Shown: positions 35,126-44,592 of the stretch, piece by piece
How the letters are laid out: each line of letters starts with the position of its first letter
Position numbering within the stretch: the first letter of the stretch is position 1
Assembly: GCA_905221435.1 (NCBI GenBank)
Contig: CAJNDD010000003.1
Coordinates: 53,145-117,144, forward strand
Reading direction: 5' to 3'
DNA from: a bacterium
GTDB taxonomy: Bacteria; Bacillota; Bacilli; Lactobacillales; Streptococcaceae
DNA: 64,000 nt
Program-made: the position numbers and the translations under genes
The notes under the pieces: generated by a model
Told to the model about the DNA's origin: nothing
Databases searched by the model: none
What the model saw: only the letters and a program-made list of their open reading frames with translations

Positions 35126-36844
35126 TTAAGGTTCGAATTCCAACTCATACAAACCTCTGACCGCGTTACAGCCATAGACAGCTTCTGCTTGAGACAGATC
35201 TTTCAAGGTCAAGACTTTCTCTTCTACCTGTCCTGATTCCAGCAAATGCTGACGGTAGATTCCTGGCAAGATGTCAAGATTGATAGGCGGTGTGTAGAGC
35301 TTCCCAGCGATTTTCAGAACCAGATTTCCAATAGAGGTTTCCAGCAATTCTCCTGTTGCATTATGGTAAATGATTTCTTGTTTACCTAGACTTAAGTGTG
35401 GTCTGTAAGTTGTTTTAAAGTAGGTAAATGCTTGATTCAAATCAGCTTCTTGCAGACAAAGTTTAGCCTGGCAGAACTTTGGACTGAGGGGTATTAAGAT
35501 TTGGCGACTGATTTCTATCTCTCCAGATTTGCTGAGACTAATTCGCAAACGGTAGTCTTGGTGGGAATCACAAGCTTGACACTCTTCCTCTATCTTTTGT
35601 CTCAGGTTTTCCAGATTAAAAGGATAGGCAAAATATCGACTCGCCTTTGTCAGTCTTTCCAGATGTTGTTCTCCAAACAGCAATTGTTTTTGGCTGATTT
35701 TCCCAGTTGTAATCAATTGGAAAGGTGCTTGTTTACGATAGAGAACAGCCGCCTTTTGATGAACCTCTCGGTATTCAGATTCCCAAGTACTATCCCATGT
35801 AATCCCTCCGCCAACTCCATAGATGGCTTTTTCTTGGTACAGTTGAATGGTTCGAATGGCGACATTGAAAATTCGTCGCCCATTTGGAAGCAAGAGACCA
35901 ATCGTTCCGCAGTAAATTCCTCTGGGTTGTGGCTCCAATTTCTTGATGATTTCCATGGTCGCAATTTTGGGTGCACCCGTTATGGAACCACAAGGAAAGA
36001 GAGAGCGAAAAATGGCAACCAAGTCCACATCCGCTCGCAACTGACTCTTGATGGTCGAAGTCATCTGCCAAACAGTCGAATACTGTTCCACTTGACAGAG
36101 ACGCTCCACATGCTCACTTCCAACTTCAGAAATACGGTTCATATCATTGCGCAAGAGGTCCACAATCATCATATTTTCAGACCGATTTTTAGGATCCTGT
36201 TCTAGCCAGCTAGCTTGGGCAAGGTCTTCTTGGTCAGTCACTCCCCGCTGGGTTGTCCCCTTCATCGGGCGAGTAGTTAATTCCCGGTCATTTTGCTCAA
36301 AAAAGAGCTCTGGACTCATGGAAATCACTGCCATCTCATCGTGTTCAACATAGGCATTGTAGCCCGCCTCCTGCTCTACCACCATACGATTGTAAATAGC
36401 AAAAGGATTGGCACTTAAATCTTGCTTGAGTTGGACGGTGTAGTTGACCTGATAGGTGTCTCCCTGACGCAAATGATGGTGAATCTGGGCAATAGCCTTT
36501 TCATAGTTTGCTTCAGACGTTGCTTCCTGCCACTTTGAAGGCAGATCTACTTCCTCATAAGTCAGAGGAATAGGGGATGTTTCCACCCTATCGTGAACGG
36601 TAAAGTAAAGCAAATACTCGCCCAGTAGAGGAAGCTTGTGAACTGCTAGTTTTTCCTCAAAAGCAGGTGCAGCCTCATAGCTGACATAGCCCACCACATA
36701 ATATCCCTGTTCTTGGTAGCTCTCCACCTGTGCCAGCAAGTCTGCCACTTCTGATAAATCTCTCGTTTTTAACTCTTTGATAGGCTGGGTAAAGGTGTAT
36801 CTCTCGCCCAAAGCTCTAAAATCAATCACTGTTTTTCTATGCAT
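35126..36844 (-). CDS. pabB: Aminodeoxychorismate synthase component I fused to 4-amino-4-deoxychorismate lyase (PabB-PabC)
   Basis: 572 residues. Residues ~1-370 are a chorismate-binding PabB domain (ELFFEQNDRELTTRPMKGT with the active-site Lys in PMKGT, and GSITGAPKIATMEIIKKLEP). Residues ~375-572 are a class IV aminotransferase-like domain (GELLETSIGNLVLK ... PGIYRQHLL) as in PabC. The fusion makes p-aminobenzoate for folate from chorismate; a PabA glutaminase is not in this window. Confidence 0.9.
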   Translation of the reverse strand: MHRKTVIDFRALGERYTFTQPIKELKTRDLSEVADLLAQVESYQEQGYYVVGYVSYEAAPAFEEKLAVHKLPLLGEYLLYFTVHDRVETSPIPLTYEEVDLPSKWQEATSEANYEKAIAQIHHHLRQGDTYQVNYTVQLKQDLSANPFAIYNRMVVEQEAGYNAYVEHDEMAVISMSPELFFEQNDRELTTRPMKGTTQRGVTDQEDLAQASWLEQDPKNRSENMMIVDLLRNDMNRISEVGSEHVERLCQVEQYSTVWQMTSTIKSQLRADVDLVAIFRSLFPCGSITGAPKIATMEIIKKLEPQPRGIYCGTIGLLLPNGRRIFNVAIRTIQLYQEKAIYGVGGGITWDSTWESEYREVHQKAAVLYRKQAPFQLITTGKISQKQLLFGEQHLERLTKASRYFAYPFNLENLRQKIEEECQACDSHQDYRLRISLSKSGEIEISRQILIPLSPKFCQAKLCLQEADLNQAFTYFKTTYRPHLSLGKQEIIYHNATGELLETSIGNLVLKIAGKLYTPPINLDILPGIYRQHLLESGQVEEKVLTLKDLSQAEAVYGCNAVRGLYELEFEP

Positions 36845-37073
36845 ATCTTAAGTATAGCACAAAATAGCCGACCTAGAACACCTAAATCCAGCTTTGTTTA
36901 CTGATTTCCATAACGAAAATTCTTCTCTAAATTAGTTTTTTCTACTTTTGGCAATTTTCCATCAGATAGCATCCCTTCTTCTAAAAGATGGTCTTGTTTG
37001 GAGTACTTTGCACAAGAATTCAACAAAAAAACAGGGAGAATCCTGGTTTCTATACCCTTACTCTCTCTGTCTT

Positions 37074-37601
37074 TTACTGTTCAGAAATTAAAAATTGATT
37101 TGAAGTTTTAATGATATTTACCGTTTCCTTGACATCTAAATCATCCGTGAATAGAAAATGATGTTTATCACTATTTTTAGCTAGAAACTCTTTTCTTGCT
37201 TGGATTGATAAATCGCCTGTTCTCTCAATTTCTTTTCGAGAAGAATCCCTCTCTTTCAAGGTTTCTTCTTTGGCCATTAGGACACAATATTTTAGCTTAA
37301 TTCGTTTTTCTTTTAAGAAGGCTGCAATTTTCTTCAGTTGCTCTTCAAATATGACATACTCTATCACAACAGTAATGCCACGATCCAAGAGATTATTGGT
37401 CAGACTGATGATATTATCCCAGAACAAATCCATGTAAAATCCATCATCTTTCCAAGGAGCTACGAGACCACTTTTTATCATTAAGTAAATCATATCCCCC
37501 TCTATAACTGCACTTTTGTCAAAAGAATAGGCCAACTCTTTGCTGACGGTGCTCTTTCCAACGCCTGGGGGCCCTGAAACGATATAAACACAATTTTCCA
37601 A
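37074..37601 (-). CDS. P-loop AAA/kinase-like NTPase
   Basis: 175 residues with Walker A SGPPGVGKST (~9-18) and a lid with several Arg (KERDSSRKEIER), as in small nucleoside- or antibiotic-kinase-like proteins. Substrate unknown. The start ATG 37601 lies near a GGTTGG-like weak ribosome site. Stands alone between pabB and the DUF436 gene. Shikimate-kinase-like and TmrB-like folds are both possible. Confidence 0.65.
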   Translation of the reverse strand: MENCVYIVSGPPGVGKSTVSKELAYSFDKSAVIEGDMIYLMIKSGLVAPWKDDGFYMDLFWDNIISLTNNLLDRGITVVIEYVIFEEQLKKIAAFLKEKRIKLKYCVLMAKEETLKERDSSRKEIERTGDLSIQARKEFLAKNSDKHHFLFTDDLDVKETVNIIKTSNQFLISEQ

Positions 37602-37656
37602 CCTTATACCTCTACATACTTGAAATATCTCTAACTTACGATAACTTTCAGCCCAC

Positions 37657-38220
37657 TTATGACTTTCTTATGAAGTCTTCTGGATACTGCGCACGCGCAC
37701 CCCCGATGAGTTTGGGACGACTAGCTAGAGCCGTTACATGGGCATGGCCAATCTCTCGCAAAACTGGTCGAATCGGAACCTGCACATGCTTAACATGCAT
37801 GCCAATTGCAGTATCTCCGATATCCAATCCAGCATGGGCCTTGATAAATTCAACCTCAACTGGATCCTGCATAAACTTGAAGGCTGCCAACTGACCTGAA
37901 CCTCCTGCATGAAGTGTAGGAAGGACACTGACGATTTCAAGACCAAACTGCTCTGCTACCTGACGTTCAACGACGAGGGCTCGATTGACATGTTCACAAC
38001 CTTGAACAGCTAGATGAATTCCTTTTTCCTCTAGGATAGCTAGAATGGTCTTCACTATGATTTCCCCAATTTCTTGACTGGATTCCTTGCCAATCTGACC
38101 ACCTATCACCTCACTAGAAGAAAGGCCCAAAACAAAGATGGCTCCTTGCTTCAAATTAGCCTTGTCTAATACATCTTCAACAATCTGACTTGTTGCTCTT
38201 TGAATGTCTTTTTCCTTCAT
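37657..38220 (-). CDS. TIGR01440 / DUF436 family protein
   Basis: 187 residues with the family's [21 protein letters not shown] and [13 protein letters not shown] segments ([17 protein letters not shown]). Conserved in Firmicutes; function unknown. I choose ATG 38220 with AGAGGT upstream; a GTG seven codons earlier contains that site. Confidence 0.8.
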   Translation of the reverse strand: MKEKDIQRATSQIVEDVLDKANLKQGAIFVLGLSSSEVIGGQIGKESSQEIGEIIVKTILAILEEKGIHLAVQGCEHVNRALVVERQVAEQFGLEIVSVLPTLHAGGSGQLAAFKFMQDPVEVEFIKAHAGLDIGDTAIGMHVKHVQVPIRPVLREIGHAHVTALASRPKLIGGARAQYPEDFIRKS

Positions 38221-38329
38221 ACTTGATACCTCTTTTGTCACTATCTATCATATCTTTTTTTACTGATTTTATCAAGGCCAACTAATTATTCTGAATTTTA
38301 AAAGTAAAACTCCCAGAGTGAACTGGGAG

Positions 38330-40021
38330 TTAACTAGTTTCAATTTTATTGATGTATATTTCAACCGTCGTCCCTTTTGAGGGTACAGAATTGATCTTCA
38401 TCTGGTAATTGTCTCCAAAATGAAGTTTGAGTCGTTGGTTGACATTTTGAAGGCCAACTCCCCCACGTTTGAGCTGACTTTGACTGCTATCGCCAGGATT
38501 TTGGAAGCCAACACCATTATCCTCAATGCGGATAACAAGCCCTGTATCCTTTTTCTGAACGGAAACTTTAATATGCCCCTGACCTTCCTTCTCCTTGATG
38601 CCATGGTAAAGAGCATTTTCTACAAGAGGTTGCAACACCAACTTGGGTAAGACTAGGTTATCAAAAGCAGGTTCTTCATCAATCTCATACTCCAGCTTAT
38701 CTCCGTAGCGTTGTTTCTGGATAAAGAGGTACTGGCGGACATGATTGATTTCATCCGAAAGAGAAATCAAATCCTTTCCTTGATTGAGCGCCAAGCGGAA
38801 ATAGGTTGCCAAGGACTTGGTCACCTGAACCACTCGCTGACTATCCTGAAATTCAGCCATCCATATGATAGTATCCAAAGTATTGTAGAGGAAATGAGGA
38901 TTAATCTGACTCGACAATGCTTGAAGTTCATACTGCCGGGTCGCTTCTTCCTGCCTGCGCACATCTGCCATCAGCTGATCAATCTGATCCAGCATGGCAT
39001 TAAACTGGCGAGTCACTTCTCTCAGTTCATAGGCGCCAGCTTCCTTAGCACGAAGATTTTGTGTACCAGAAGCAATTTCCAGCATGGTTTCTCTCAGATC
39101 CTTCAAAGGGGCAATCCAGCGTTTGAGACTGAACCACACCAAGCAGAGACAGGCAAGAAGAGATAAGGCACTAGCAGCAAGCAAGGTCCACATGAGTTGA
39201 CTCCGAACCTGGTCTAACTTCTCCAGTGAAGACACACCTATAACCGTCCAATCAGTACCTGTAATCTGTTCCTGACTAACGTAGGATTGATGGTCCAGCG
39301 TATAGCCCTGCCCCGTCTCGATGTAGGGTTTCATGGCCTCCATTTCACTCGCTGAGCTATAGACAGTACGTTTAGGATGGTAGACAAATTCATGGTTTTC
39401 ATTGATGATAAAGGCAAAGCCCTGCTGGCCCAACTGGAGTTGGTTGAGATAGGCTTCCAGAGTTTCGTAGGAAATATCCAAACGAAGTACGCCAAGATTG
39501 GCTCCCTTTGCATCAACAAGTTCCTGAGTAACAGAAATGACCCACTGACTATCTGATTTACGAGCTGGTGTCAAAACTGGCTTAGCTCCCTGATGAATGG
39601 CCTTTTTGTACCAATCCTCAGCCATCATATCTGAGGAAGTTTTCATCTGCACACTGTCATCTGTAGAAATGACCTGACCGGATTTGGTGACCAGTACCAC
39701 CGTTTTCAAGTCCTGGTCTGCCTTTAAGATAGTCAAAAACAGATCTCTGATTCCCTTGACCTGGTCTTGGTTAGGATTCTCAGCATAGGCTAGGACATCC
39801 TTCTGCTGGGTCAAACTGGTAGAGGTAGTTTCTAATTTTTTGATATAAGACTGAATAAAGTGGCTAGTCTGGCTGATGGTCGTTTGGCTATTACCTTCAA
39901 TAGTGGCCTCAATGGCTGATGAACTAGATTGATAATAGAAAGTCCCAACCAGAGCTAGGAGAATGAGAAAGACCAGAAAGATGGAAATAACCATTCTGAC
40001 TAAAAGAGAAGAACGCTTCAT
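38330..40021 (-). CDS. Sensor histidine kinase, YesM/LytS class (HK09-like)
   Basis: 563 residues: TM1 ~9-30, extracellular dCache-like sensor ~35-270, TM2 ~275-298, HAMP ~300-350, His_kinase domain with the phospho-acceptor in SSQINPHFLYNTLD (~370), then HATPase_c with N box (LVENALYHGIKE) and G box (GVGLQNVNQRL). Signal unknown; sugar or peptide sensing is usual for YesM kinases. Overlaps the regulator gene by four bases (ATGA). In pneumococcus the equivalent pair sits beside zmpB; no such gene is here. Confidence 0.9.
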   Translation of the reverse strand: MKRSSLLVRMVISIFLVFLILLALVGTFYYQSSSSAIEATIEGNSQTTISQTSHFIQSYIKKLETTSTSLTQQKDVLAYAENPNQDQVKGIRDLFLTILKADQDLKTVVLVTKSGQVISTDDSVQMKTSSDMMAEDWYKKAIHQGAKPVLTPARKSDSQWVISVTQELVDAKGANLGVLRLDISYETLEAYLNQLQLGQQGFAFIINENHEFVYHPKRTVYSSASEMEAMKPYIETGQGYTLDHQSYVSQEQITGTDWTVIGVSSLEKLDQVRSQLMWTLLAASALSLLACLCLVWFSLKRWIAPLKDLRETMLEIASGTQNLRAKEAGAYELREVTRQFNAMLDQIDQLMADVRRQEEATRQYELQALSSQINPHFLYNTLDTIIWMAEFQDSQRVVQVTKSLATYFRLALNQGKDLISLSDEINHVRQYLFIQKQRYGDKLEYEIDEEPAFDNLVLPKLVLQPLVENALYHGIKEKEGQGHIKVSVQKKDTGLVIRIEDNGVGFQNPGDSSQSQLKRGGVGLQNVNQRLKLHFGDNYQMKINSVPSKGTTVEIYINKIETS

Positions 40022-40755
40022 CGACCTTCTCCCTTCTTAAACTGACGAGGTGTCACACCTGCAATCTGTTTAAAACGTTGGGTAAAGTAGTTCATATCTT
40101 CAAAACCAACCTTTTCGGCTATCTCATAAATCTTTAAATCTGTGGTCAGAAGCAAGAGCTTTGCTTGTTTGACACGCTCTCTCACCAGATAATCCTGAAA
40201 AGGCAACCCCAACTCTTTCTTAATCAAGGAGCTCAGATAAGTCGGGCTAAAGCCCAAATCACTGGCCAAGCTCTTTAAACTAAACTGGCTGTCAGCCAGA
40301 TGAGACTGGATCTTCTGAGCCAGGTTTCCTTCAAACTTATCAGTCAGTAAATCTTGCAACTGCTCCTCTTTTTCTTCCTTGTCTAGTTTTTGCTTGATTT
40401 TCCCCAACATTTCCTCAATATCCTGACGAGAAAAGGGCTTGAGCAGGTAATCATCTACACCAAGTTTGACAGCAGACAAGGCATAATCAAAATCATCGTA
40501 GCCCGTCAAAAATACCAAATGAACCTGAGGATAGGTTTCTCGGACCAGACTGGCCAACTGGATGCCATTTAGCTGAGGCATATTGATATCGGTTAAAATG
40601 ATATCTGGCACCTGCTTTTGAATCAAGTCCCAAGCCTGTCTTCCATTTTCAGCCTGACCGATGATTTCCATATCGTAGGCTGCTACATTGACCAGCTTAG
40701 TCAAGCCTTGTCTTACCAGATATTCATCTTCTACGATTAAGATTGTGTAGGTCAT
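40018..40755 (-). CDS. Response regulator, REC plus AraC-type HTH (RR09-like)
   Basis: 245 residues: receiver domain with D10/E11 pocket, phospho-acceptor D56 (ILTDINMPQ) and K in YLLKPF; AraC-type two-HTH domain at ~145-242 (GFSPTYLSSLIKKE, VGFEDMNYFTQRFK). ATG 40755 has GGAGCAG upstream; an earlier start at 40773 is less well placed. Partner of the kinase that follows; transcribed just upstream of msrAB in the same direction, so regulation of neighbouring genes is possible. Confidence 0.92.
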   Translation of the reverse strand: MTYTILIVEDEYLVRQGLTKLVNVAAYDMEIIGQAENGRQAWDLIQKQVPDIILTDINMPQLNGIQLASLVRETYPQVHLVFLTGYDDFDYALSAVKLGVDDYLLKPFSRQDIEEMLGKIKQKLDKEEKEEQLQDLLTDKFEGNLAQKIQSHLADSQFSLKSLASDLGFSPTYLSSLIKKELGLPFQDYLVRERVKQAKLLLLTTDLKIYEIAEKVGFEDMNYFTQRFKQIAGVTPRQFKKGEGR

Positions 40756-40825
40756 GCTCTGCTCCTTTGTCACTTACTAGTATCAGTATAGCAAAATTCT
40801 CCTCTAACTGCTTAGGAAAGAATTC

Positions 40826-41938
40826 TTAATCGACATAATCTAGTAAATAAGCATAACCTTTTTCTTCCATTTGGTCTTTAGGAATAAAACGAATAGAGAG
40901 ACTATTGATACAGTAGCGCAAGCCGCCCTTGTCCTCTGGACCATCCGTAAAGACATGGCCAAGGTGAGAATCTCCAACTCGGCTTCTCACTTCCATGCGC
41001 GTCATATTGTAGGACTTATCTTCCTTGTAGGTAGCAACATCTGGACTGATTGGTTGGGTGAAACTAGGCCAGCCACAACCAGACTCAAACTTGTCCTTTG
41101 ATGAAAAGAGGGGTTCGCCAGTTGCCACATCCACATAGATACCGGATTCAAATTTATCCCAATAGCGGTTTGAAAAAGCCCGTTCTGTTTGATTTTTCTG
41201 GGTGACTGCATACTCCTCAGGTGACAAGGTCTTTTTCAATTCTTCATCGCTTGGTTTAGGATATTTGCTGGCATCAATGACGGGATAGGCAGCTTGATTG
41301 ACATTGATATGACAGTAGCCATTTGGATTTTTCTTGAGGTAGTCTTGGTGATAATCCTCAGCCACCACAAAATTCTTCAAGTTTTCCTTTTCAACTGCCA
41401 GAGGTTGGTCATATTTTTTAGCAACTTCATCAAATACTTGGTTTATTACTTCCAAATCCTTGTCATCTGTGTAATAAACGCCGGTACGATACTGGGTACC
41501 CACATCATTTCCTTGTTTATTTTTGCTGGTTGGATTAATAATGCGGAAATAATGAAGCAGGATTTCCTTGAGGGAAATTTGATTAGCATCATAGGTGACA
41601 TGGACAGTTTCCGCATGACCTGTTTGATTAATCAATTCGTACTTGGTTGTTTCCCCTCTACCATTTGCATAGCCTGAAACGGCATCTGTCACTCCAGGCA
41701 CGCGTGAGAAGTATTCCTCCACTCCCCAGAAACATCCCCCAGCTAAATAAATTTCGTGCAAGTCTGCGTCTTTACTCACTTCTGTTTTTTTCACTGTTTT
41801 TCCTCCTTGGCTAACTGACGCTTTCTCAATTTGCGAGCTATCTGTCTGCCCTGCATTTCGCGTCAATAGAAAATAAAAACCGCTTATGGCTAGGAGAATG
41901 ACCCCTGCCAAGACAAACAATTTTACTTTATCATTCAT
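40826..41938 (-). CDS. msrAB: Membrane-anchored bifunctional methionine sulfoxide reductase MsrAB
   Basis: 370 residues: N-terminal anchor (~6-24), MsrA domain with [11 protein letters not shown] (~67-77, catalytic Cys) and MsrB domain with CGWPSFTQP and resolving/catalytic Cys in RYCINSLS. Repairs both diastereomers of Met-sulfoxide in surface proteins. With the downstream-coded thioredoxin-like lipoprotein and CcdA it forms the extracytoplasmic repair path known from pneumococcus. The structural zinc cysteines of many MsrB are absent. Confidence 0.95.
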   Translation of the reverse strand: MNDKVKLFVLAGVILLAISGFYFLLTRNAGQTDSSQIEKASVSQGGKTVKKTEVSKDADLHEIYLAGGCFWGVEEYFSRVPGVTDAVSGYANGRGETTKYELINQTGHAETVHVTYDANQISLKEILLHYFRIINPTSKNKQGNDVGTQYRTGVYYTDDKDLEVINQVFDEVAKKYDQPLAVEKENLKNFVVAEDYHQDYLKKNPNGYCHINVNQAAYPVIDASKYPKPSDEELKKTLSPEEYAVTQKNQTERAFSNRYWDKFESGIYVDVATGEPLFSSKDKFESGCGWPSFTQPISPDVATYKEDKSYNMTRMEVRSRVGDSHLGHVFTDGPEDKGGLRYCINSLSIRFIPKDQMEEKGYAYLLDYVD

Positions 41939-41947
41939 AGCCTTTCT

Positions 41948-42511
41948 CTACCCCATTTCTTTCAATTCTTTTAAAATCATATCCTTATCCATAAAACCTG
42001 GTTGCGTTTTGACCAGCTTACCTTCCTTATCTATAAAGGCTTGAGTCGGGTAAGAACGAACACCATAACTTTCCAAGAGTTTACCTGACGAGTCAATTAA
42101 AACCGGAAAATTTTTATAATCCAAACCCTTGTACCAGTTCTTAAAGTCCGCTTCCGCTTGTTCTCCCTTGTGCCCAGGAGATACCACTGTCAAGACCACA
42201 TAGTCGTCTCCAGCATCTTTAGCAATTTCGTCCGTATCTGGAAGGCTGGCTAGACAGATGGAACACCAAGAAGCCCAGAATTTAAGATAGACTTTCTTGC
42301 CTTTGTAGTCAGATAAACGATAGGTCTTGCCATCTACACCTGTCAGTTCAAAATCAGCAACTGCCTGACCCTTGGTGGCAGTTTGCGAGCTGACTTGTTC
42401 TGTTTTGGTTTGCTCCTTCATAGTTGATTCGTCTGCCATGTTTTTAGCCGAACAGGCTGCCAAACAACAGATGGAGCCTACTCCAAGGAGACATGTTTGC
42501 CATTTTTTCAT
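41948..42511 (-). CDS. etrx: Thioredoxin-fold lipoprotein, electron donor for MsrAB
   Basis: 187 residues with lipobox LAAC at ~18-21 and a TlpA/ResA-like domain with redox site WASWCSICLASLP (CSIC). Passes electrons from CcdA to MsrAB outside the membrane. ATG 42511 has GAGAGGAAAAAG upstream; the frame extended to TTG 42532 would overlap ccdA. Nine bases separate it from msrAB. Confidence 0.9.
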   Translation of the reverse strand: MKKWQTCLLGVGSICCLAACSAKNMADESTMKEQTKTEQVSSQTATKGQAVADFELTGVDGKTYRLSDYKGKKVYLKFWASWCSICLASLPDTDEIAKDAGDDYVVLTVVSPGHKGEQAEADFKNWYKGLDYKNFPVLIDSSGKLLESYGVRSYPTQAFIDKEGKLVKTQPGFMDKDMILKELKEMG

Positions 42512-42524
42512 TTCTTTTTCCTCT

Positions 42525-43235
42525 CTATTCAAATAATGTAGTCAAAATGGAAGCATTTCCCAAAAGCACCAAGATTCCCATCAGGATAATGAGGAAACCA
42601 CCCACTCTTTTGAGGGTTCCGAGGTAAGGATGGAGTTTTCGGAAATGTTTCAAAACATAGCTGGAGGCGAGAGCTAGAACCAAAAATGGTAGCGCCAAAC
42701 CCAGCGTATAAACCAACATGAGATCAGCTCCCTGCCAGGCTCCTGAACCACCTGAAGCCGCCAAGGCTAAAACAGACCCCAGAACTGGCCCCACACATGG
42801 CGTCCAAGCAAAACTAAAGGTTAACCCCAGTAAAAATGCCTGACTATAGCCGTTACCCTTTTGCCCCTGTCTCTTTAATTGTAGCCTTCTTTCCTTGTAG
42901 AGCCCTTGCAAATGTAAAACTTCCATCTGGTGCAAGCCCAAGAGAATGATAACTGCACCTGTCACATACTGAAACCAAGAAGCATACAGCAAATTACCTA
43001 AAAAACCAGCTCCATAGCCCAGTAAGATAAAGATAAAAGAAATCCCCGCTATAAAGGCCAGAGTTCTCACTAAACTAACAAGTGAGATTGAAATTTTTCC
43101 GCTAGAAGCCTGAGCACCATCTTTGTCATCCAACAAGACCCCTGCATAGACCGGTAACAAGGGTAAGATACAAGGAGAAAAGAAGGAAAGAATTCCAGCA
43201 AGAAAAACACTGATAAAAAAGAATACATTATCCAT
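42525..43235 (-). CDS. ccdA: CcdA/DsbD-type thiol electron transporter
   Basis: 236 residues, six membrane segments, with redox-active cysteines in FFSPCILPLLPVY (TM1) and FAWTPCVGPVLGS (TM4). Moves electrons from cytoplasmic thioredoxin to the Etrx lipoprotein. First gene of the ccdA-etrx-msrAB operon. Confidence 0.93.
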   Translation of the reverse strand: MDNVFFFISVFLAGILSFFSPCILPLLPVYAGVLLDDKDGAQASSGKISISLVSLVRTLAFIAGISFIFILLGYGAGFLGNLLYASWFQYVTGAVIILLGLHQMEVLHLQGLYKERRLQLKRQGQKGNGYSQAFLLGLTFSFAWTPCVGPVLGSVLALAASGGSGAWQGADLMLVYTLGLALPFLVLALASSYVLKHFRKLHPYLGTLKRVGGFLIILMGILVLLGNASILTTLFE

Positions 43236-43351
43236 TGCCTTCCTCCATTCTTTGATTTGATAGGACTATTATAGCTCCAAAACTCCAGAAAAAACAGGGA
43301 CAATGATAGGGAAAAATAGGAATTTAATCAGTTTATTCAAAAATCTGGCAC

Positions 43352-43377
43352 AAAAAAAGCCAGACAAGGTCTGACTT
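43352..43377 (-). terminator. Terminator of the GNAT gene
   Basis: Stem AGTCAGAC / GTCTGGCT (G-T pair) with a T7 run on the minus strand. Confidence 0.75.
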
Positions 43378-43398
43378 TGGTAGATACAGAAAAGAGAA

Positions 43399-43950
43399 TC
43401 ACCTGTCTTCCCTGCTTATCTGGTAATAAATAAGGTCCGCAACATAGTCTTTTCTCTCCACACCATTGGCAATAGTTTTTAGATAAGACATTCCCGCTTT
43501 TTCCATGACACGGCCTGAAGCTGGGTTGAGACTAGCATATCGTGCTCTGACCTTTTGAAAACCTGCTTGAGTAAAACAAAAGTCTAACACAGCATTCAAG
43601 GCCTCCGTCATCATACCACGACCCCAATAACCTTGTCCTAAAACATAGCCAATTTCACAACTTAAATCTTCCTCGTGTATTTCAATGATACTGATATCTC
43701 CTATCACTTGCTCAGGGTTTTCTTTGAGACAAATGGCCCATTTGTAATAGTTGGGATTGATATAGGATGCAATCCAATTTCGAATCGAGTTCCGAGTCAC
43801 CTCAACATCAGGATGAGGAGCCCAAGTGACATAGGTCAGACTCTCAGCAGACGAAGCCCAATTTTGAAACATAGCCTCCGCATCACTCTCCACAAATCTT
43901 CTCAAGATTAAACGTTCCGTCTCTAACATTTGCGTACCGATTGCTTTCAT
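43399..43950 (-). CDS. GNAT acetyltransferase, RimJ/RimL type
   Basis: 183 residues: LETERLILRRFVESDAEAMF start and acetyl-CoA loop GQGYWGRGMMTEAL (~98-111). Substrate unknown; relatives acetylate ribosomal protein N-termini or small amines. ATG 43950 with GGAGGT; earlier in-frame codons have no site. Confidence 0.85.
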   Translation of the reverse strand: MKAIGTQMLETERLILRRFVESDAEAMFQNWASSAESLTYVTWAPHPDVEVTRNSIRNWIASYINPNYYKWAICLKENPEQVIGDISIIEIHEEDLSCEIGYVLGQGYWGRGMMTEALNAVLDFCFTQAGFQKVRARYASLNPASGRVMEKAGMSYLKTIANGVERKDYVADLIYYQISREDR

Positions 43951-43986
43951 AATGTTACCTCCCTTTCTAAGCTTAAGGCTCAAGCT

Positions 43987-44227
43987 AAAAAGGTTCAACA
44001 GAACCTTCCTCGCCTATTTATTTCTAGACTCAGGGTAAAAAGACTATACTCAGTAACAGCTAGAAAACAAGTTTTTCATCTAGTTACTTGACGCAGTCGC
44101 TGTCTGGTTTGAAATGCGCTTTACCAAGCTTTTTCAAACCTAGTCATCGTTGCGGGGGTGAGACAAGGAAAATCGAACTCTTAGAGTTACCGAATCTGCC
44201 TCGTTTTCCCGTTTCTAGACTCGGGCT
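43987..44227. repeat. 241-bp tandem repeat, copy 1
   Basis: Aligns without gaps to 44228-44468 with few substitutions. Each unit starts with an AAAAAGGTTC...GAACCTT-type hairpin and contains CTTGACGCAGTCGCTGTCTGG. No AGGAGG-preceded frame is present. Confidence 0.85.
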
Positions 44228-44468
44228 AAAAAGGTCCCCCCAGACCTTCTTCGCTTTCGAATTTCTAGGCTCAGGGTAAAAAGACTATACTCAATAACAG
44301 CTAGGAAACAAGTGTTTTATCTAGTCCCTTGACGCAGTCGCTGTCTGGTTTGAAATGCGCTTTACCAAGCTTTTTCAAACCTAGTCATCGTTGCGGGGGT
44401 GAGACAAGGAAAATCGAACTCTTAGAGTTACCGAATCTGCCTCGCTTTCCTGTTTCTAGACTCGGGCT
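44228..44468. repeat. 241-bp tandem repeat, copy 2
   Basis: Second full copy. A 50-60 aa frame beginning TTG is shared by both copies but has no ribosome site; I consider it non-coding. Confidence 0.85.
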
Positions 44469-44522
44469 AAAAAGGTCCCCCGGACCTTCCTCGCTTTCTC
44501 ATTTCCAGGCTCAGGGTAAAAA
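44469..44522. repeat. 241-bp repeat, truncated copy 3
   Basis: The first ~54 bases of the unit recur, then the sequence departs into a new hairpin (AACCTCC / GGAGGTT) and one more AAAAAGGTCC hairpin that serves as the nadE terminator. Confidence 0.75.
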
Positions 44523-44569
44523 CCTCCACTGGAGGTTATTCTTGCTCTCGAGTTTCAAGGCAAGAAGCT

Positions 44570-44592
44570 AAAAAGGTCCCCCGGACCTTTTT
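44570..44592 (-). terminator. Terminator at the nadE stop codon
   Basis: Perfect palindrome AAAAAGGTCC-CCC-GGACCTTTTT overlapping the stop codon; the same hairpin type heads each 241-bp repeat. Confidence 0.75.

Noticed and set aside
35501..36205. 234-aa plus-strand frame opposite pabB
   Set aside because: Antisense of a well identified PabB domain; no start signals.
36898..37040. Short reverse frame with a lipobox-like LLNSC between pabB and the kinase-like gene
   Set aside because: No ATG and no ribosome site; may be a decayed lipoprotein gene but I cannot support it.
44088..44571. Twin 50-80 aa frames in the 241-bp repeats
   Set aside because: They start with TTG, lack ribosome sites and exist only because the DNA is duplicated.
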